From the NCBI RefSeq assembly GCF_024139115.2, contig NC_085140.1:157754452-157818451 (forward strand): 64,000 nt of DNA, in the 5' to 3' direction. Position 1 is the first letter of the stretch. Every line of letters starts with the position of its first letter. The position numbers and the translations under genes are program-made. This DNA is from Armigeres subalbatus. Its lineage: Eukaryota; Arthropoda; Insecta; Diptera; Culicidae. Under the pieces are notes generated by a model. It was not told the origin of the DNA, ran no database searches, and saw only the letters and a program-made list of their open reading frames with translations. Shown here one piece after another: positions 23,940 to 35,129 of the stretch.

Positions 23940-24095
23940 GGTTTGGTTTGGTTTGGATTGGATTTGGTTTGGTTTGGATTGGTTTGGTTTAATTTGGATT
24001 GGTTTCGATTGGTTTCGGTTGGTTCAGTTGGTTTCGGTTGGTTCGGTTGGTTTCGATTGGTTTCAGTTGGTTCGATTGGTTTCGATTGGTTTGAT
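23940..24095 (+). repeat. Variant island 1 in the G/T array
   Basis: Units here carry C (TTTCGGTTGG, TTCAGTTGG, TTCGATTGG) and the marker TTTAATTTGG at about 23988. Very similar text recurs in islands 2 and 3. Confidence 0.85.
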
Positions 24096-24639
24096 TGGTT
24101 GGTTGGATTGGTTTGGATTGGTTTGGATTGGTTTGGGATTGGTTTGGATTGGTTTGGATTGGTTTGGATTGGTTTGGATTGGTTTGGATTGGTTTGGTTG
24201 GTTTGGATTGGTTTGGATTGGTTTGGATTGGTTTGGATTGGTTTGGATTGGTTTGGATTGGTTTGGTTGGTTTGGATTGGTTTGGATTGGTTTGGTTGGT
24301 TTGGTTGGTTTGGATTGGTTTGGATTGGTTTGGATTGGTTTGGTTGGTTTGGATTGGTTTGGATTGGTTTGGGTTGGTTTGGATTGGTTTGGATTGGTTT
24401 GGATTGGATTTGGATTGGTTTGGATTGGTTTGGTTGGTTTGGTTGGTTTGGTTGGTTTGGATTGGTTTGGATTGGTTTGGATTGGTTTGGATTGGTTTGG
24501 TTGGTTTGGATTGGTTTGGATTGGTTTGGATTGGTTTGGTTGGTTTGGATTGGTTTGGATTGGTTTGGTTGGTTTGGTTGGTTTGGATTGGTTTGGATTG
24601 GTTTGGATTGGATTGGTTTGGTTGGTTTGGTTGGATTGG

Positions 24640-24830
24640 TTTGGTTGGTTTGGTTTGGTTTGGATTAGTTTGGATTGGTTTGGATTGGTTTGGTTTAATT
24701 TGGATTAGGTTGGTTTGGTTTAGATTGGTTTGGTTTAATTTGGATTGGTTCAGGTTGGTTCAGGTTGGTTCGGTTGGTTCGATTGGTTTCAGTTGGTTTC
24801 GGTTGGTTCGATTGGTTTGGTTTGGATTGG
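24640..24830 (+). repeat. Variant island 2 in the G/T array
   Basis: The TTTAATTTGG marker occurs twice (about 24694 and 24734), followed by TTCAGGTTGG and TTCGATTGG variants in an order like island 1. This suggests block duplication inside the array. Confidence 0.85.
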
Positions 24831-26189
24831 ATTTGGTTTGGTTTGGATTGGTTTGGATTGGTTTGGTTGGTTTGGATTGGTTTGGATTGGATGTGGATTG
24901 GATGTGGATTGGTTTGGTTGGTTTGGTTGGTTTGGTTGGTTTGGATTGGTTTGGATTGGTTTGGTTGGTTTGGATTGGTTTGGTTTGGTTGGTTTGGATT
25001 GGTTTGGATTGGTTTGGATTGGTTTGGTTGGTTTGGATTGGTTTGGATTGGTTTGGATTGGTTTGGATTGGTTTGGATTGGTTTGGTTGGTTTGGATTGG
25101 TTTGGTTGGTTTGGATTGGTTTGGTTGGTTTGGATTGGTTTGGTTGGTTTGGTTGGTTTGGTTGGTTTGGATTGGTTTGGATTGGTTTGGATTGGTTTGG
25201 TTGGTTTGGTTGGTTTGGATTGGTTTGGTTGGTTTGGATTGGTTTGGATTGGTTTGGATTGGTTTGGTTGGTTTGGTTGGTTTGGATTGGTTTGGATTGG
25301 TTTGGATTGGTTTGGTTGGTTTGGATTGGTTTGGTTGGTTTGGTTGGTTTGGATTGGTTTGGATTGGTTTGGTTGGTTTGGATTGGTTTGGTTGGTTTGG
25401 ATTGGTTTGGTTGGTTTGGATTGGTTTGGATTGGTTTGGATTGGTTTGGATTGGTTTGGATTGGTTTGGATTGGTTTGGTTGGTTTGGATTGGTTTGGTT
25501 GGTTTGGTTGGTTTGGATTGGTTTGGATTGGTTTGGATTGGTTTGGATTGGTTTGGATTGGTTTGGTTGGTTTGGATTGGTTTGGATTGGTTTGGATTGG
25601 TTTGGATTGGTTTGGATTGGTTTGGTTGGTTTGGTTGGATTGGTTTGGTTGGTTTGGATTGGTTTGGATTGGTTTGGATTGGTTTGGTTGGTTTGGATTG
25701 GTTTGGATTGGTTTGGATTGGTTTGGATTGGTTTGGATTGGTTTGGATTGGTTTGGATTGGTTTGGATTGGTTTGGTTGGTTTGGATTGGTTTGGATTGG
25801 TTTGGTTGGTTTGGATTGGTTTGGATTGGTTTGGATTGGTTTGGATTGGTTTGGATTGGTTTGGATTGGTTTGGATTGGTTTGGATTGGTTTGGATTGGT
25901 TTGGATTGGTTTGGTTGGTTTGGATTGGTTTGGTTGGTTTGGATTGGTTTGGTTGGTTTGGATTGGTTTGGTTGGTTTGGATTGGTTTGGATTGGTTTGG
26001 ATTGGTTTGGTTGGTTTGGTTGGTTTGGTTGGTTTGGATTGGTTTGGATTGGTTTGGATTGGTTTGGATTGGTTTGGATTGGTTTGGTTGGTTTGGTTGG
26101 TTTGGATTGGTTTGGATTGGTTTGGTTGGTTTGGATTGGTTTGGATTGGTTTGGATTGGATTGGTTTGGATTGGTTTGGTTGGTTTGGT

Positions 26190-26370
26190 TGGTTTGGATT
26201 GGATTTGGATTTGGTTTGGATTGGACTTGGTTTGGTTGGATTGGTTTGGTTTAATTTGGATTGGTTCGATTGGATTTGGTTTGGTTTGGATTGGTTTGGA
26301 TTGGTTTGGTTGGTTTGGTTGGTTTGGATTGGATATGGATTGGATATGGATTGGATGTGGATTGGTTTGG
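26190..26370 (+). repeat. Variant island 3 in the G/T array
   Basis: It has the same TTTAATTTGG marker (about 26250) and a TTCGATTGG unit, then GGATATGGATT and GGATGTGG variants. GGATGTGG also occurs after island 2 (24887-24908), so the copied block is longer than the marker. Confidence 0.8.
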
Positions 26371-29300
26371 ATTGGTTTGGATTGGTTTGAATTGGTTTGG
26401 TTGGTTTGGATTGGTTTGGATTGGTTTGGTTGGTTTGGATTGGTTTGGTTTGGTTTGGTTGGATTGGTTTGGTTGGTTTGGATTGGTTTGGTTGGTTTGG
26501 ATTGGTTTGGTTGGTTTGGATTGGTTTGGATTGGTTTGGATTGGTTTGGATTGGTTTGGTTGGTTTGGTTGGTTTGGATTGGTTTGGATTGGTTTGGATT
26601 GGTTTGGTTGGTTTGGATTGGTTTGGATTGGTTTGGTTGGTTTGGATTGGTTTGGATTGGTTTGGATTGGTTTGGTTGGTTTGGATTGGTTTGGATTGGT
26701 TTGGATTGGTTTGGTTGGTTTGGTTGGTTTGGATTGGTTTGGTTGGTTTGGATTGGTTTGGATTGGTTTGGATTGGTTTGGTTGGTTTGGTTGGTTTGGA
26801 TTGGTTTGGATTGGTTTGGTTGGTTTGGTTGGTTTGGTTGGTTTGGATTGGTTTGGATTGGTTTGGTTGGTTTGGATTGGTTTGGATTGGTTTGGATTGG
26901 TTTGGTTGGTTTGGATTGGTTTGGATTGGTTTGGATTGGTTTGGATTGGTTTGGTTGGTTTGGTTGGTTTGGTTGGTTTGGATTGGTTTGGATTGGTTTG
27001 GATTGGTTTGGTTGGTTTGGATTGGTTTGGTTGGTTTGGATTGGTTTGGATTGGTTTGGATTGGTTTGGATTGGTTTGGATTGGTTTGGTTGGTTTGGTT
27101 GGTTTGGTTGGTTTGGTTGGTTTGGATTGGTTTGGATTGGTTTGGTTGGTTTGGTTGGTTTGGATTGGTTTGGATTGGTTTGGATTGGTTTGGATTGGTT
27201 TGGTTGGTTTGGATTGGTTTGGATTGGTTTGGATTGGTTTGGATTGGTTTGGATTGGTTTGGTTGGTTTGGATTGGTTTGGATTGGTTTGGATTGGTTTG
27301 GATTGGTTTGGATTGGTTTGGATTGGTTTGGATTGGTTTGGTTGGTTTGGATTGGTTTGGATTGGTTTGGATTGGTTTGGTTGGTTTGGATTGGTTTGGA
27401 TTGGTTTGGATTGGTTTGGATTGGTTTGGATTGGTTTGGTTGGTTTGGATTGGTTTGGTTTGGATTGGTTTGGATTGGTTTGGATTGGTTTGGATTGGTT
27501 TGGATTGGTTTGGTTGGTTTGGTTGGTTTGGTTGGTTTCGATTGGTTTCGATTGGTTCGGATTGGTTTGGATTGGTTTGGATTGGTTTGGATTGGTTTGG
27601 ATTGGTTTGGATTGGTTTGGATTGGTTTGGTTGGTTTGGTTGGTTTGGATTGGTTTGGTTGGATTGGTTTGGATTGGTTTGGATTGGTTTGGTTGGTTTG
27701 GATTGGTTTGGATTGGTTTGGATTGGTTTGGTTGGTTTGGTTGGTTTGGATTGGTTTGGATTGGTTTGGATTGGTTTGGATTGGTTTGGTTGGTTTGGAT
27801 TGGTTTGGTTGGTTTGGATTGGTTTGGATTGGTTTGGATTGGTTTGGATTGGTTTGGTTGGTTTGGATTGGTTTGGATTGGTTTGGATTGGTTTGGATTG
27901 GTTTGGTTGGTTTGGTTGGTTTGGATTGGTTTGGATTGGTTTGGATTGGTTTGGATTGGTTTGGATTGGTTTGGTTGGTTTGGATTGGTTTGGATTGGTT
28001 TGGTTGGTTTGGATTGGTTTGGATTGGTTTGGATTGGTTTGGTTGGTTTGGATTGGTTTGGATTGGTTTGGTTGGTTTGGATTGGTTTGGTTGGTTTGGT
28101 TGGTTTGGATTGGTTTGGATTGGTTTGGATTGGTTTGGTTGGTTTGGATTGGTTTGGATTGGTTTGGTTGGTTTGGATTGGTTTGGTTGGTTTGGATTGG
28201 TTTGGTTGGTTTGGATTGGTTTGGATTGGTTTGGATTGGTTTGGTTGGTTTGGATTGGTTTGGATTGGTTTGGATTGGTTTGGATTGGTTTGGATTGGTT
28301 TGGATTGGTTTGGATTGGATTTGGTTGGTTTGGATTGGTTTGGATTGGTTTGGATTGGTTTGGTTGGTTTGGATTGGTTTGGTTGGTTTGGATTGGTTTG
28401 GTTGGTTTGGTTGGTTTGGATTGGTTTGGTTGGTTTGGATTGGTTTGGATTGGTTTGGATTGGTTTGGATTGGTTTGGATTGGTTTGGATTGGTTTGGAT
28501 TGGTTTGGATTGGTTTGGTTGGTTTGGATTGGTTTGGTTGGTTTGGTTGGTTTGGTTGGTTTGGATTGGTTTGGATTGGTTTGGATTGGTTTGGTTGGTT
28601 TGGATTGGTTTGGATTGGTTTGGATTGGTTTGGATTGGTTTGGATTGGTTTGGTTGGTTTGGTTGGTTTGGATTGGTTTGGATTGGTTTGGTTGGTTTGG
28701 ATTGGTTTGGATTGGTTTGGATTGGTTTGGATTGGTTTGGATTGGTTTGGATTGGTTTGGATTGGTTTGGATTGGTTTGGATTGGTTTGGATTGGTTTGG
28801 ATTGGTTTGGATTGGTTTGGTTGGTTTGGATTGGTTTGGTTGGTTTGGTTGGTTTGGATTGGTTTGGATTGGTTTGGATTGGTTTGGATTGGTTTGGATT
28901 GGTTTGGTTGGTTTGGATTGGTTTGGATTGGTTTGGATTGGTTTGGATTGGTTTGGATTGGTTGGATTGGTTTGGTTGGTTTGGATTGGTTTGGATTGGT
29001 TTGGATTGGTTTGGATTGGTTTGGATTGGTTTGGATTGGTTTGGTTGGTTTGGATTGGTTTGGATTGGTTTGGATTGGTTTGGATTGGTTTGGATTGGTT
29101 TGGTTGGTTTGGATTGGTTTGGATTGGTTTGGATTGGTTTGGATTGGTTTGGATTGGTTTGGATTGGTTTGGTTGGTTTGGATTGGTTTGGTTGGTTTGG
29201 ATTGGTTTGGATTGGTTTGGTTGGTTTGGTTTGGATTGGTTTGGTTTGGATTGGTTTGGATTGGTTTGGATTGGTTTGGATTGGTTTGGTTGGTTTGGAT

Positions 29301-30194
29301 TGGTTTGGATTGGTTTGGTTGGTTTGGATTGGTTTGGTTGGTTTGGATTGGTTTGGATTGGTTTGGTTGGTTTGGATTGGTTTGGTTGGTTTGGATTGGT
29401 TTGGATTGGTTTGGATTGGTTTGGATTGGTTTGGTTGGTTTGGATTGGTTTGGATTGGATTTGGATTGGTTTGGATTGGATTTGGATTGGTTTGGATTGG
29501 TTTGGTTGGTTTGGATTGGTTTGGATTGGTTTGGTTGGTTTGGATTGGTTTGGATTGGTTTGGATTGGTTTGGATTGGTTTGGATTGGTTTGGTTGGTTT
29601 GGATTGGTTTGGATTGGTTTGGATTGGTTTGGATTGGTTTGGTTGGTTTGGATTGGTTTGGTTGGTTTGGATTGGTTTGGATTGGTTTGGTTGGTTTGGT
29701 TGGTTTGGATTGGTTTGGATTGGTTTGGATTGGTTTGGTTGGTTTGGATTGGTTTGGATTGGTTTGGATTGGTTTGGATTGGTTTGGATTGGTTTGGTTT
29801 GGATTAGTTTGGATTGGTTTGGTTGGTTTGGATTGGTTTGGATTGGTTTGGATTGGTTTGGATTGGTTTGGATGGTTTGGATTGGATTTGGATTGGTTTG
29901 GATTGGTTTGGATTGGTTTGGATTGGTTTGGATTGGTTTGGATTGGTTTGGATGGTTTGCAGTGGATTTGGATTGGTTTGGATTGGATTTGGTTGTGTTT
30001 GGATTGGTTTGGATTGGATTTCAGTTGGTTTCCATTGGATTTGGATTGGATTTGGATTGGATTTGGATTGTATTTGAATTGGATTTGGATTGGATTATGA
30101 TAAGAATTAAAATGATTGTTGATTGGATTTGAATTGGATTTGGGTCAAATTTGGGTTGTATTTGGATTGTATTTGGATTGAACTTGGATTGGAT

Positions 30195-30499
30195 AAAACT
30201 TTACTTTTGCCTTTCCAAAGTTAAGTACATTTATCAGTTTAGAGTTTATTCATCTTAAAATTGAGGATTTATGAATTTACCCAACTTTGTGCTGAGCGAG
30301 CCCGGTTGGATTATTGATAACAATTTTGGGAAAGAAAGGGAAAACGGAAATGTGGGTAAGCCCGTCACCCCCAGACTTTTACAAGAAATCACTTTTCAAT
30401 TAACTTTATGACCTCATGTCATGTTAGCTTTTATTTGTTTTGCTATTCTGAATCACATAAAACCTACGGTGAACTGTCAAATGTCAAGAAAATTAACAA
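30195..30499. other. Unassigned DNA 3' of the G/T array
   Basis: No LINE coding resumes here, so the array is not simply inserted in the middle of the RNase H domain. GGGTAAGCCCGTCACCC at 30354-30370 is the start of an inverted pair with 31205-31221. Confidence 0.5.
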
Positions 30500-30632
30500 A
30501 ACGACTCGACTAGTCGAGTCAAGTACGAGACACTGAAAACGGCCTTACTGTTGAGGTCGAAATACGTATCTGTCAAGATACAATTAGGTGGTGGAATTCA
30601 ATGGGATTGTACAAACTCGTCTTATGACAAAT
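30500..30632 (+). mobile_element. MITE fragment, same family as 41671-41818
   Basis: The text from GTCGAGTCAAGTACGAGAC through GTTGAGGTCGAAATACG to CGTCTTATGACAAATG matches the intact copy at 41671-41818 closely, but the left inverted repeat is missing. Confidence 0.8.
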
Positions 30633-30810
30633 GATGTAAGGAAAGTCTAAAATATCACTGATAGGTGAGTTGATCCAAATTTTCACATTCGTGTAAACTC
30701 ATTGCAAGATTCCCCGTTGAATGCGAACTTGTTGTGTGCAAATCGAATAAGTAAAATTGCTCAAAAAGGGATTTTTTCTATACCCGATTGAAAATTTGAA
30801 ATTTTAGCCG

Positions 30811-30877
30811 CAACTTATTATTATTATTGTCTTCATTTAAGAGGTTTTCAGCCCTTGGCTGGCTCACCTCTAAGCCG
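30811..30877 (+). repeat. Short interspersed hairpin repeat, copy 2
   Basis: TTATTATTATTGTC is followed by AAGAGGTTTTCAGCCC and TTGGCTGGCTCACCTCT, where AGAGGT pairs with ACCTCT. Same design as 18350-18425. Confidence 0.6.
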
Positions 30878-30879
30878 CA

Positions 30880-31319
30880 ACTTCTGAGTCCATAGTATTA
30901 GGAAATTGTGTTGATCGATGATGACGAATAAAAGTTTTTTTTTCACGAACGATAGATGTTCTTGACATGGATTTCACTCCAGGCACAGACTTATTGGAAG
31001 CGATATTATTTTGCCTTCACTGCTTACTAGAAATTTACGACCCAGCTTATTGAACCAGACATTACGTTAATATTTTCGTTTTAAAGGGGTGAACCAAATT
31101 ACAACTGTCCGACGGGAACGCCGGAATACTATTATCTACAAAAAAATCATGCCAGAAAACAAAAATTAAGGATTATTTTATAATGTGACGGGCTTACCCC
31201 AAAAGGGTGACGGGCTTACCCGCATCTTTTTTTTTGTTTTTCATTTGTATGTTAAAATCATCAAACTTTAATGTTTACAATGTATACATATGCTAGATAA
31301 TGACCAAAAGAAAAATTCT
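30880..31319. other. Unassigned AT-rich DNA
   Basis: No coding or repeat hallmark was seen apart from the GGCTTACCC motifs near 31190-31221. Confidence 0.4.
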
Positions 31320-33050
31320 ATATGGGTCATTCCATATGAAGTGACCGAGAAAAAATGCAAACGTGCAATCGACTTTCTTAGAATTGAATGAAATTTTGAC
31401 CAATTGTTTATGTATGGGTTATACCCCAAAAACCAAAATTTCGTGGTGATTGGACCTCCCCACGATTAATAAGACCATCCCCCTTTTCGGACAAATGTAT
31501 GAAACTCATCATATTGTTTTGTACATATCTCTGGAACTGTGAGGTCTATAATGAATCTAAGGTAACCATTCGAAAGAAGATTTTTCAAGGAATTCATAAA
31601 AAAATAATTTATTGATGTGCAGTGTTGCCAAATGAACAATTTTTGAGTTTTTGTGTGAAAAATGCGTTTTTTACCAAATGAGTATATTTTTATTTAGGAA
31701 ATAACCTCACCAACGTGTTCTTTGACCATTTTTACATTGGAAAAGCTTAAAACCCCGAGGTACTATGTTCCGATTTTGAGATACAGGATTTTAAAAATGA
31801 AAAGTCCTTTTTTCACTGTAAACATTTTACTGATTTCCGAACATGCACACATATACGCATTGACACATACATAACACACATACACAGCACGATTGGTTGC
31901 TTCCCCACTTACAGCATCGCGTTTGAAATTTATATGGAGATTAGTATGGAAAAATGTATTTTTTGCATTTTTGCTCCTAGCGGCTTTATTTTATCGTTAA
32001 TTCAATCATCTGACTCAATACTGAGAGATGCTGAAGAATAAGCATTGCTGAAAATATTACAACGCTTTGAAGATTGATTGTTGAAATCATATGCAAGAAA
32101 TCAATGTTTCTGCTAGCACTATCTGGTCAACTGTCCTTACTATGTCTGAAACTCGATTATGCATATGTACAACATGTGATAGATTTAGTTCGGAAAAGGT
32201 ATTGGAGGTTAACCGCCCTTCGGTAGGCTGTCCTTGTTAGACGGAAAAACCATTTCTGTTTCCAGAATTTTCCATTAAAATTAATCTGAATAACTACAAT
32301 TTGTTCCTCAGCACTAAACGATTAAAATTTGAAATAACACTCAGTTGAATTATTGGTACACGTAGTTTGGCAGTTCTGGTAGAATAAACAATTTTGGTCG
32401 TCGTTCCAGCAAGGCTCCTTCTTCTGCAGATTCTGGAGATTTTCGGCATCCTTAGGGTCAACTATTAAAAATTAAAGCAATATGTCACATGGTTTACGAA
32501 AATCTGAATTCTCTAGGAGTAAAAAATGTAAAAAATATAGCGAAAGTATATTGGCCGGTTAACAGCAAATATTATCCATTTATTTTCAAAATTCAGCAAA
32601 TAAAATCATTATCTCAAAGAAGAACATTTTTATGATGTTTGTTATTTGTCCACTATTTTCATACTTTGATAATATACACACACAGTTGACAATTTTTGAT
32701 TACATGGTGAGTGAGAGCGAGCTCATGGCTATCGTCAAATCACATTTGCGTGCTGTGAAGTGTGGGTTTGATAAAGTAGTAGTAAGATAAAAAAATCGTG
32801 GATAATTCTGCTTTAGTGGACTAATATTGACATTAAGGTCTTCTTCTCCTTTTTATATAGCTACAAAATACGTTTAAAAATTGCATCCAACGTTTTTCGC
32901 CATTTTCAACCCTCTTACCTCCTGTCATAAATCACTAACCCTCTCCTTCTGTACGTACAAATACCATTTACATAATGATTTGCCTTTTCATACATTATTT
33001 TTCCACAATAACATAGTGAAAGACTACTTCCTTATGAGCTAATTTATTTT

Positions 33051-33377
33051 TACCTTTCTCGTACACTAAGTGTACCGAAAGGCTTTATGTTCACTCCAAA
33101 AACAATCTTTTTATAGAAGGCGGGAGACCCATAGTGTTGTATACCAATCGACTCAGCTCAACGAATTGAGGTGATGTCTGTGTGTGTATGTATGTGTGTG
33201 TGCGTAAAAAAGTCTCATCCACTATTTAGGGGCTTGCCCTTAATCGATTTGTTCGCACCATGTTGCATTTTACGGGAAATCCTGGCCCATTGTTTCCTAT
33301 TAAAATTTTACTGGTTGGAATTATGGGCTCAAAAGTTATGGTCAAAATACTATTTCCATAATGCACGAGAAAGGCAC
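33051..33377 (+). mobile_element. MITE with CCTTTCTCGTRCA inverted repeats
   Basis: The left end TACCTTTCTCGTACA and right end TGCACGAGAAAGGCA form an imperfect inverted pair. Inside are ATACCAATCGACTCAGCTC, a TG/TA microsatellite (33177-33204) and non-coding text. From memory this text is a common interspersed repeat of Aedes. The 72-codon open frame at 33171 is an artefact of it. Confidence 0.75.
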
Positions 33378-33589
33378 CATTACCGTTAGGTAAATTAATC
33401 AGGGTTTTTTAGATAACCATATCGTTTCTTTTGTCGTAATTGCCTCTCGTATGTCTTTCCTTTGTTGTTTTTAAGAAAATGTTTGTTTAACGGTGATGAA
33501 ATTCTTGTTTCATTTCTATGTCCCGTAACAGTAATGAAACAAGAACTTCATCAAGAACTCCTTCCCTACTGTGATACTGTATTCCCTAA

Positions 33590-33735
33590 TCCAGATTGAA
33601 ACACGAGTCTTTCGGTTCACTTAATCTAACGTTATTTTGTAAGAATATAATAGTATAAAGATTTCGGCTCCGTAACGCTCAACGGCATATGAGCCGAGAG
33701 CTTTCGAAACTAATAAATGTTTTATAAAATTTTAA
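33590..33735 (+). mobile_element. LOA-like LINE 3' tail fragment
   Basis: GATTTCGGCTCCGTAACGCT followed by CGGCATATGAGCC matches the 3' tail of the LINE fragment at 56640-57410 (GATTCCGGCTCCGTGACGCT ... CGGCAAATGAGCC). GGCTC and GAGCC can pair as a tail hairpin. It is a severely 5'-truncated copy. Confidence 0.65.
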
Positions 33736-34497
33736 AAATCTTTCCATAGCAGGTGAAATAATATAGTATCTATGTGAGTAATAGTTTAATAGTACGCTCT
33801 ACAACAATACAGAAAAGCTATTCCTTCCAAAGTGACTAAATTGCCAAGTACATTATTTTCTATTCAAAGGCTCAAGCTACATGTTTTACAATTTATTTGA
33901 AGGAAACAATTGTTGTGTCCGAGTTCTTCCGCCGAATCTTCGAATTCTTGGCAATTCCATAAAAGGCAAAGGTTCGGTATGCATAACAAAATCGTATGTG
34001 ATTGATAAGTTCCATATGAATCATATAATATTCGAAACTCCATAACTCGAGAACAGCTCATAGTACCTTGGGGTTTCGAGTGTTTCTTATACAAAATTTT
34101 CTGGAGAACACGATGCTGGTGTTATTTTCCAAATAAAAATATACTCATTGGCAGAAAAATACGATTTTATACTTAAAACGCAAAAACAATAGAGTTGGCA
34201 ACACTTCTACTCAAAATCGATATTTTTCTCAAAAAGTTTGAAGAATTCTCTTCAAAATGCATAAAAAGAAGTTATTTGTAGCTTAAAAACTGTCCGAGAT
34301 ATGAGTTGTTCAAAAATATGGTTTTTACAAATCGTCAAAAACGGGGGGTGCTCCCATTTGCCGAGGGGTTGTCCAATCATCAAATAAATTTGGATTTTTA
34401 CATATAATCGGTAGATAAACAAATCCACGAAATTTGATTAAAATCGGTGGAAGTCGATTACAAGTGGTTCGGTCACTTGGTATGGAATGACCCATAT

Positions 34498-34898
34498 GCA
34501 GATTACATAAGCCGGGCTTACCTCCTCCTCCCCAATTTTGAGTTAAATAAAATATACGATTATCTTATTTTTAGGAAACTTGAACTCTAATTTTGAAGTA
34601 ATTTATTTGTCCGTGTACGAATTACTACTCAAATGCAAACTAAGCAAAAGCAGCTTTAAATGTCTGTCCAAACATTTACGTCTGCCAAATTGTATTAATT
34701 TTCCGAAGCGGGAATGGATTAAATCTTCTAAGACATTCGGTATTACATACTATAAGAACATCTGTATTAATTTTGCGGTCGCATCTCGGTTACAACATTC
34801 TACTATTTCCATTGCGACAAATCCTCCATCCATGCATGCTGCATATGTTAAGAAGCTGTTTATTTTGATTTATTTAAATGTAGGTCCATATTGGGACA
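34498..34898. other. Unassigned DNA with an unrecognised open frame
   Basis: A 153-codon + strand frame (34580-35041) runs through this segment into the hairpin. I recognise no domain, and its end is formed by hairpin sequence, so it is probably not a gene. Confidence 0.35.
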
Positions 34899-35129
34899 AA
34901 TCAAGACAAAATTTTCAAAACGACTTATCTGCTTTTGTAAACAAAACTTCAAACGACGATTTGACGATTCTGATAGCTCTCCCACGCAAACCAACACCAT
35001 CAATAGGTAGCGGAATCCTACCTATTGATGGTGTTGGTTAGCGTGGGAGAGCTATCAGGTTCGTCAAATTGCCGTTTGAATCTTTGTTTACAAAAGCAGA
35101 TAAGTCGTTTTGAAAATTTTGTCTTGAAA
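34899..35129. repeat. Long hairpin, 112-bp arms with 7-base loop
   Basis: The left arm (34899-35010) and right arm (35018-35129) are reverse complements with under ten mismatches; the loop at 35011-35017 is CGGAATC. The arms include CCAACACCATCAATAGGTAG and its partner. Transcribed in either direction this gives a near-perfect stem. It may be a foldback MITE. Confidence 0.9.

Larger units (their letters stand above)
21561..30194 (+). repeat. 8.6-kb G/T minisatellite (TTTGGATTGG / TTTGGTTGG)
   Basis: The core is built of 10-bp units TTTGGATTGG mixed with 9-bp units TTTGGTTGG, several hundred in all. The edges (21561-21745 and from about 29990) use an 11-bp unit, ATTTGGATTGG, and are more degenerate. 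The + strand almost entirely lacks C except in a few variant islands. The unit has no stop codon in any forward frame, so very long frames (up to 1795 codons) result. It lies in the Dscam2 intron in the transcribed sense, giving G/U-rich RNA if transcribed. Confidence 0.97.
30354..31221. mobile_element. Possible element bounded by 17-bp inverted repeats
   Basis: GGGTAAGCCCGTCACCC at 30354-30370 is the exact reverse complement of GGGTGACGGGCTTACCC at 31205-31221. A partial second copy precedes it (31185-31200) and another occurs at about 34511. A 133-bp MITE fragment and a short hairpin repeat lie inside. No coding was seen. Confidence 0.4.
31320..34497. mobile_element. 3.2-kb element with diverged long inverted repeats
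   Basis: The left end ATATGGGTCATTCCATA and right end TATGGAATGACCCATAT are inverse, and similarity extends inward for about 200 bases (GTGACCGA, then CGACTT, AAATTTCGTGG, GATTGGAC and ACATATCTC-type text on both arms). Interior DNA is non-coding and holds a MITE (33051-33377) and a LINE tail (33590-33735). Superfamily not determined. Confidence 0.65.

Noticed and set aside
21633..30132. Open frames of 384 to 1795 codons with Trp-rich repeats
   Set aside because: All three forward frames are open because the 9-11 bp units contain no stop codon. The peptide is a mechanical translation of the repeat, with no start context, domain or flanking gene structure.
21561..30194. Telomeric repeat
   Set aside because: G/T rich like telomeres, but the unit is not TTAGG, the array is internal and flanked by a LINE and host intron, and dipterans lack the usual telomere repeat.
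33177..33204. TG microsatellite as a separate feature
   Set aside because: It is a regular internal part of the MITE at 33051-33377.
34580..35041. 153-codon gene candidate
   Set aside because: The C-terminal part is formed by one arm and loop of the hairpin, and no domain is recognisable.
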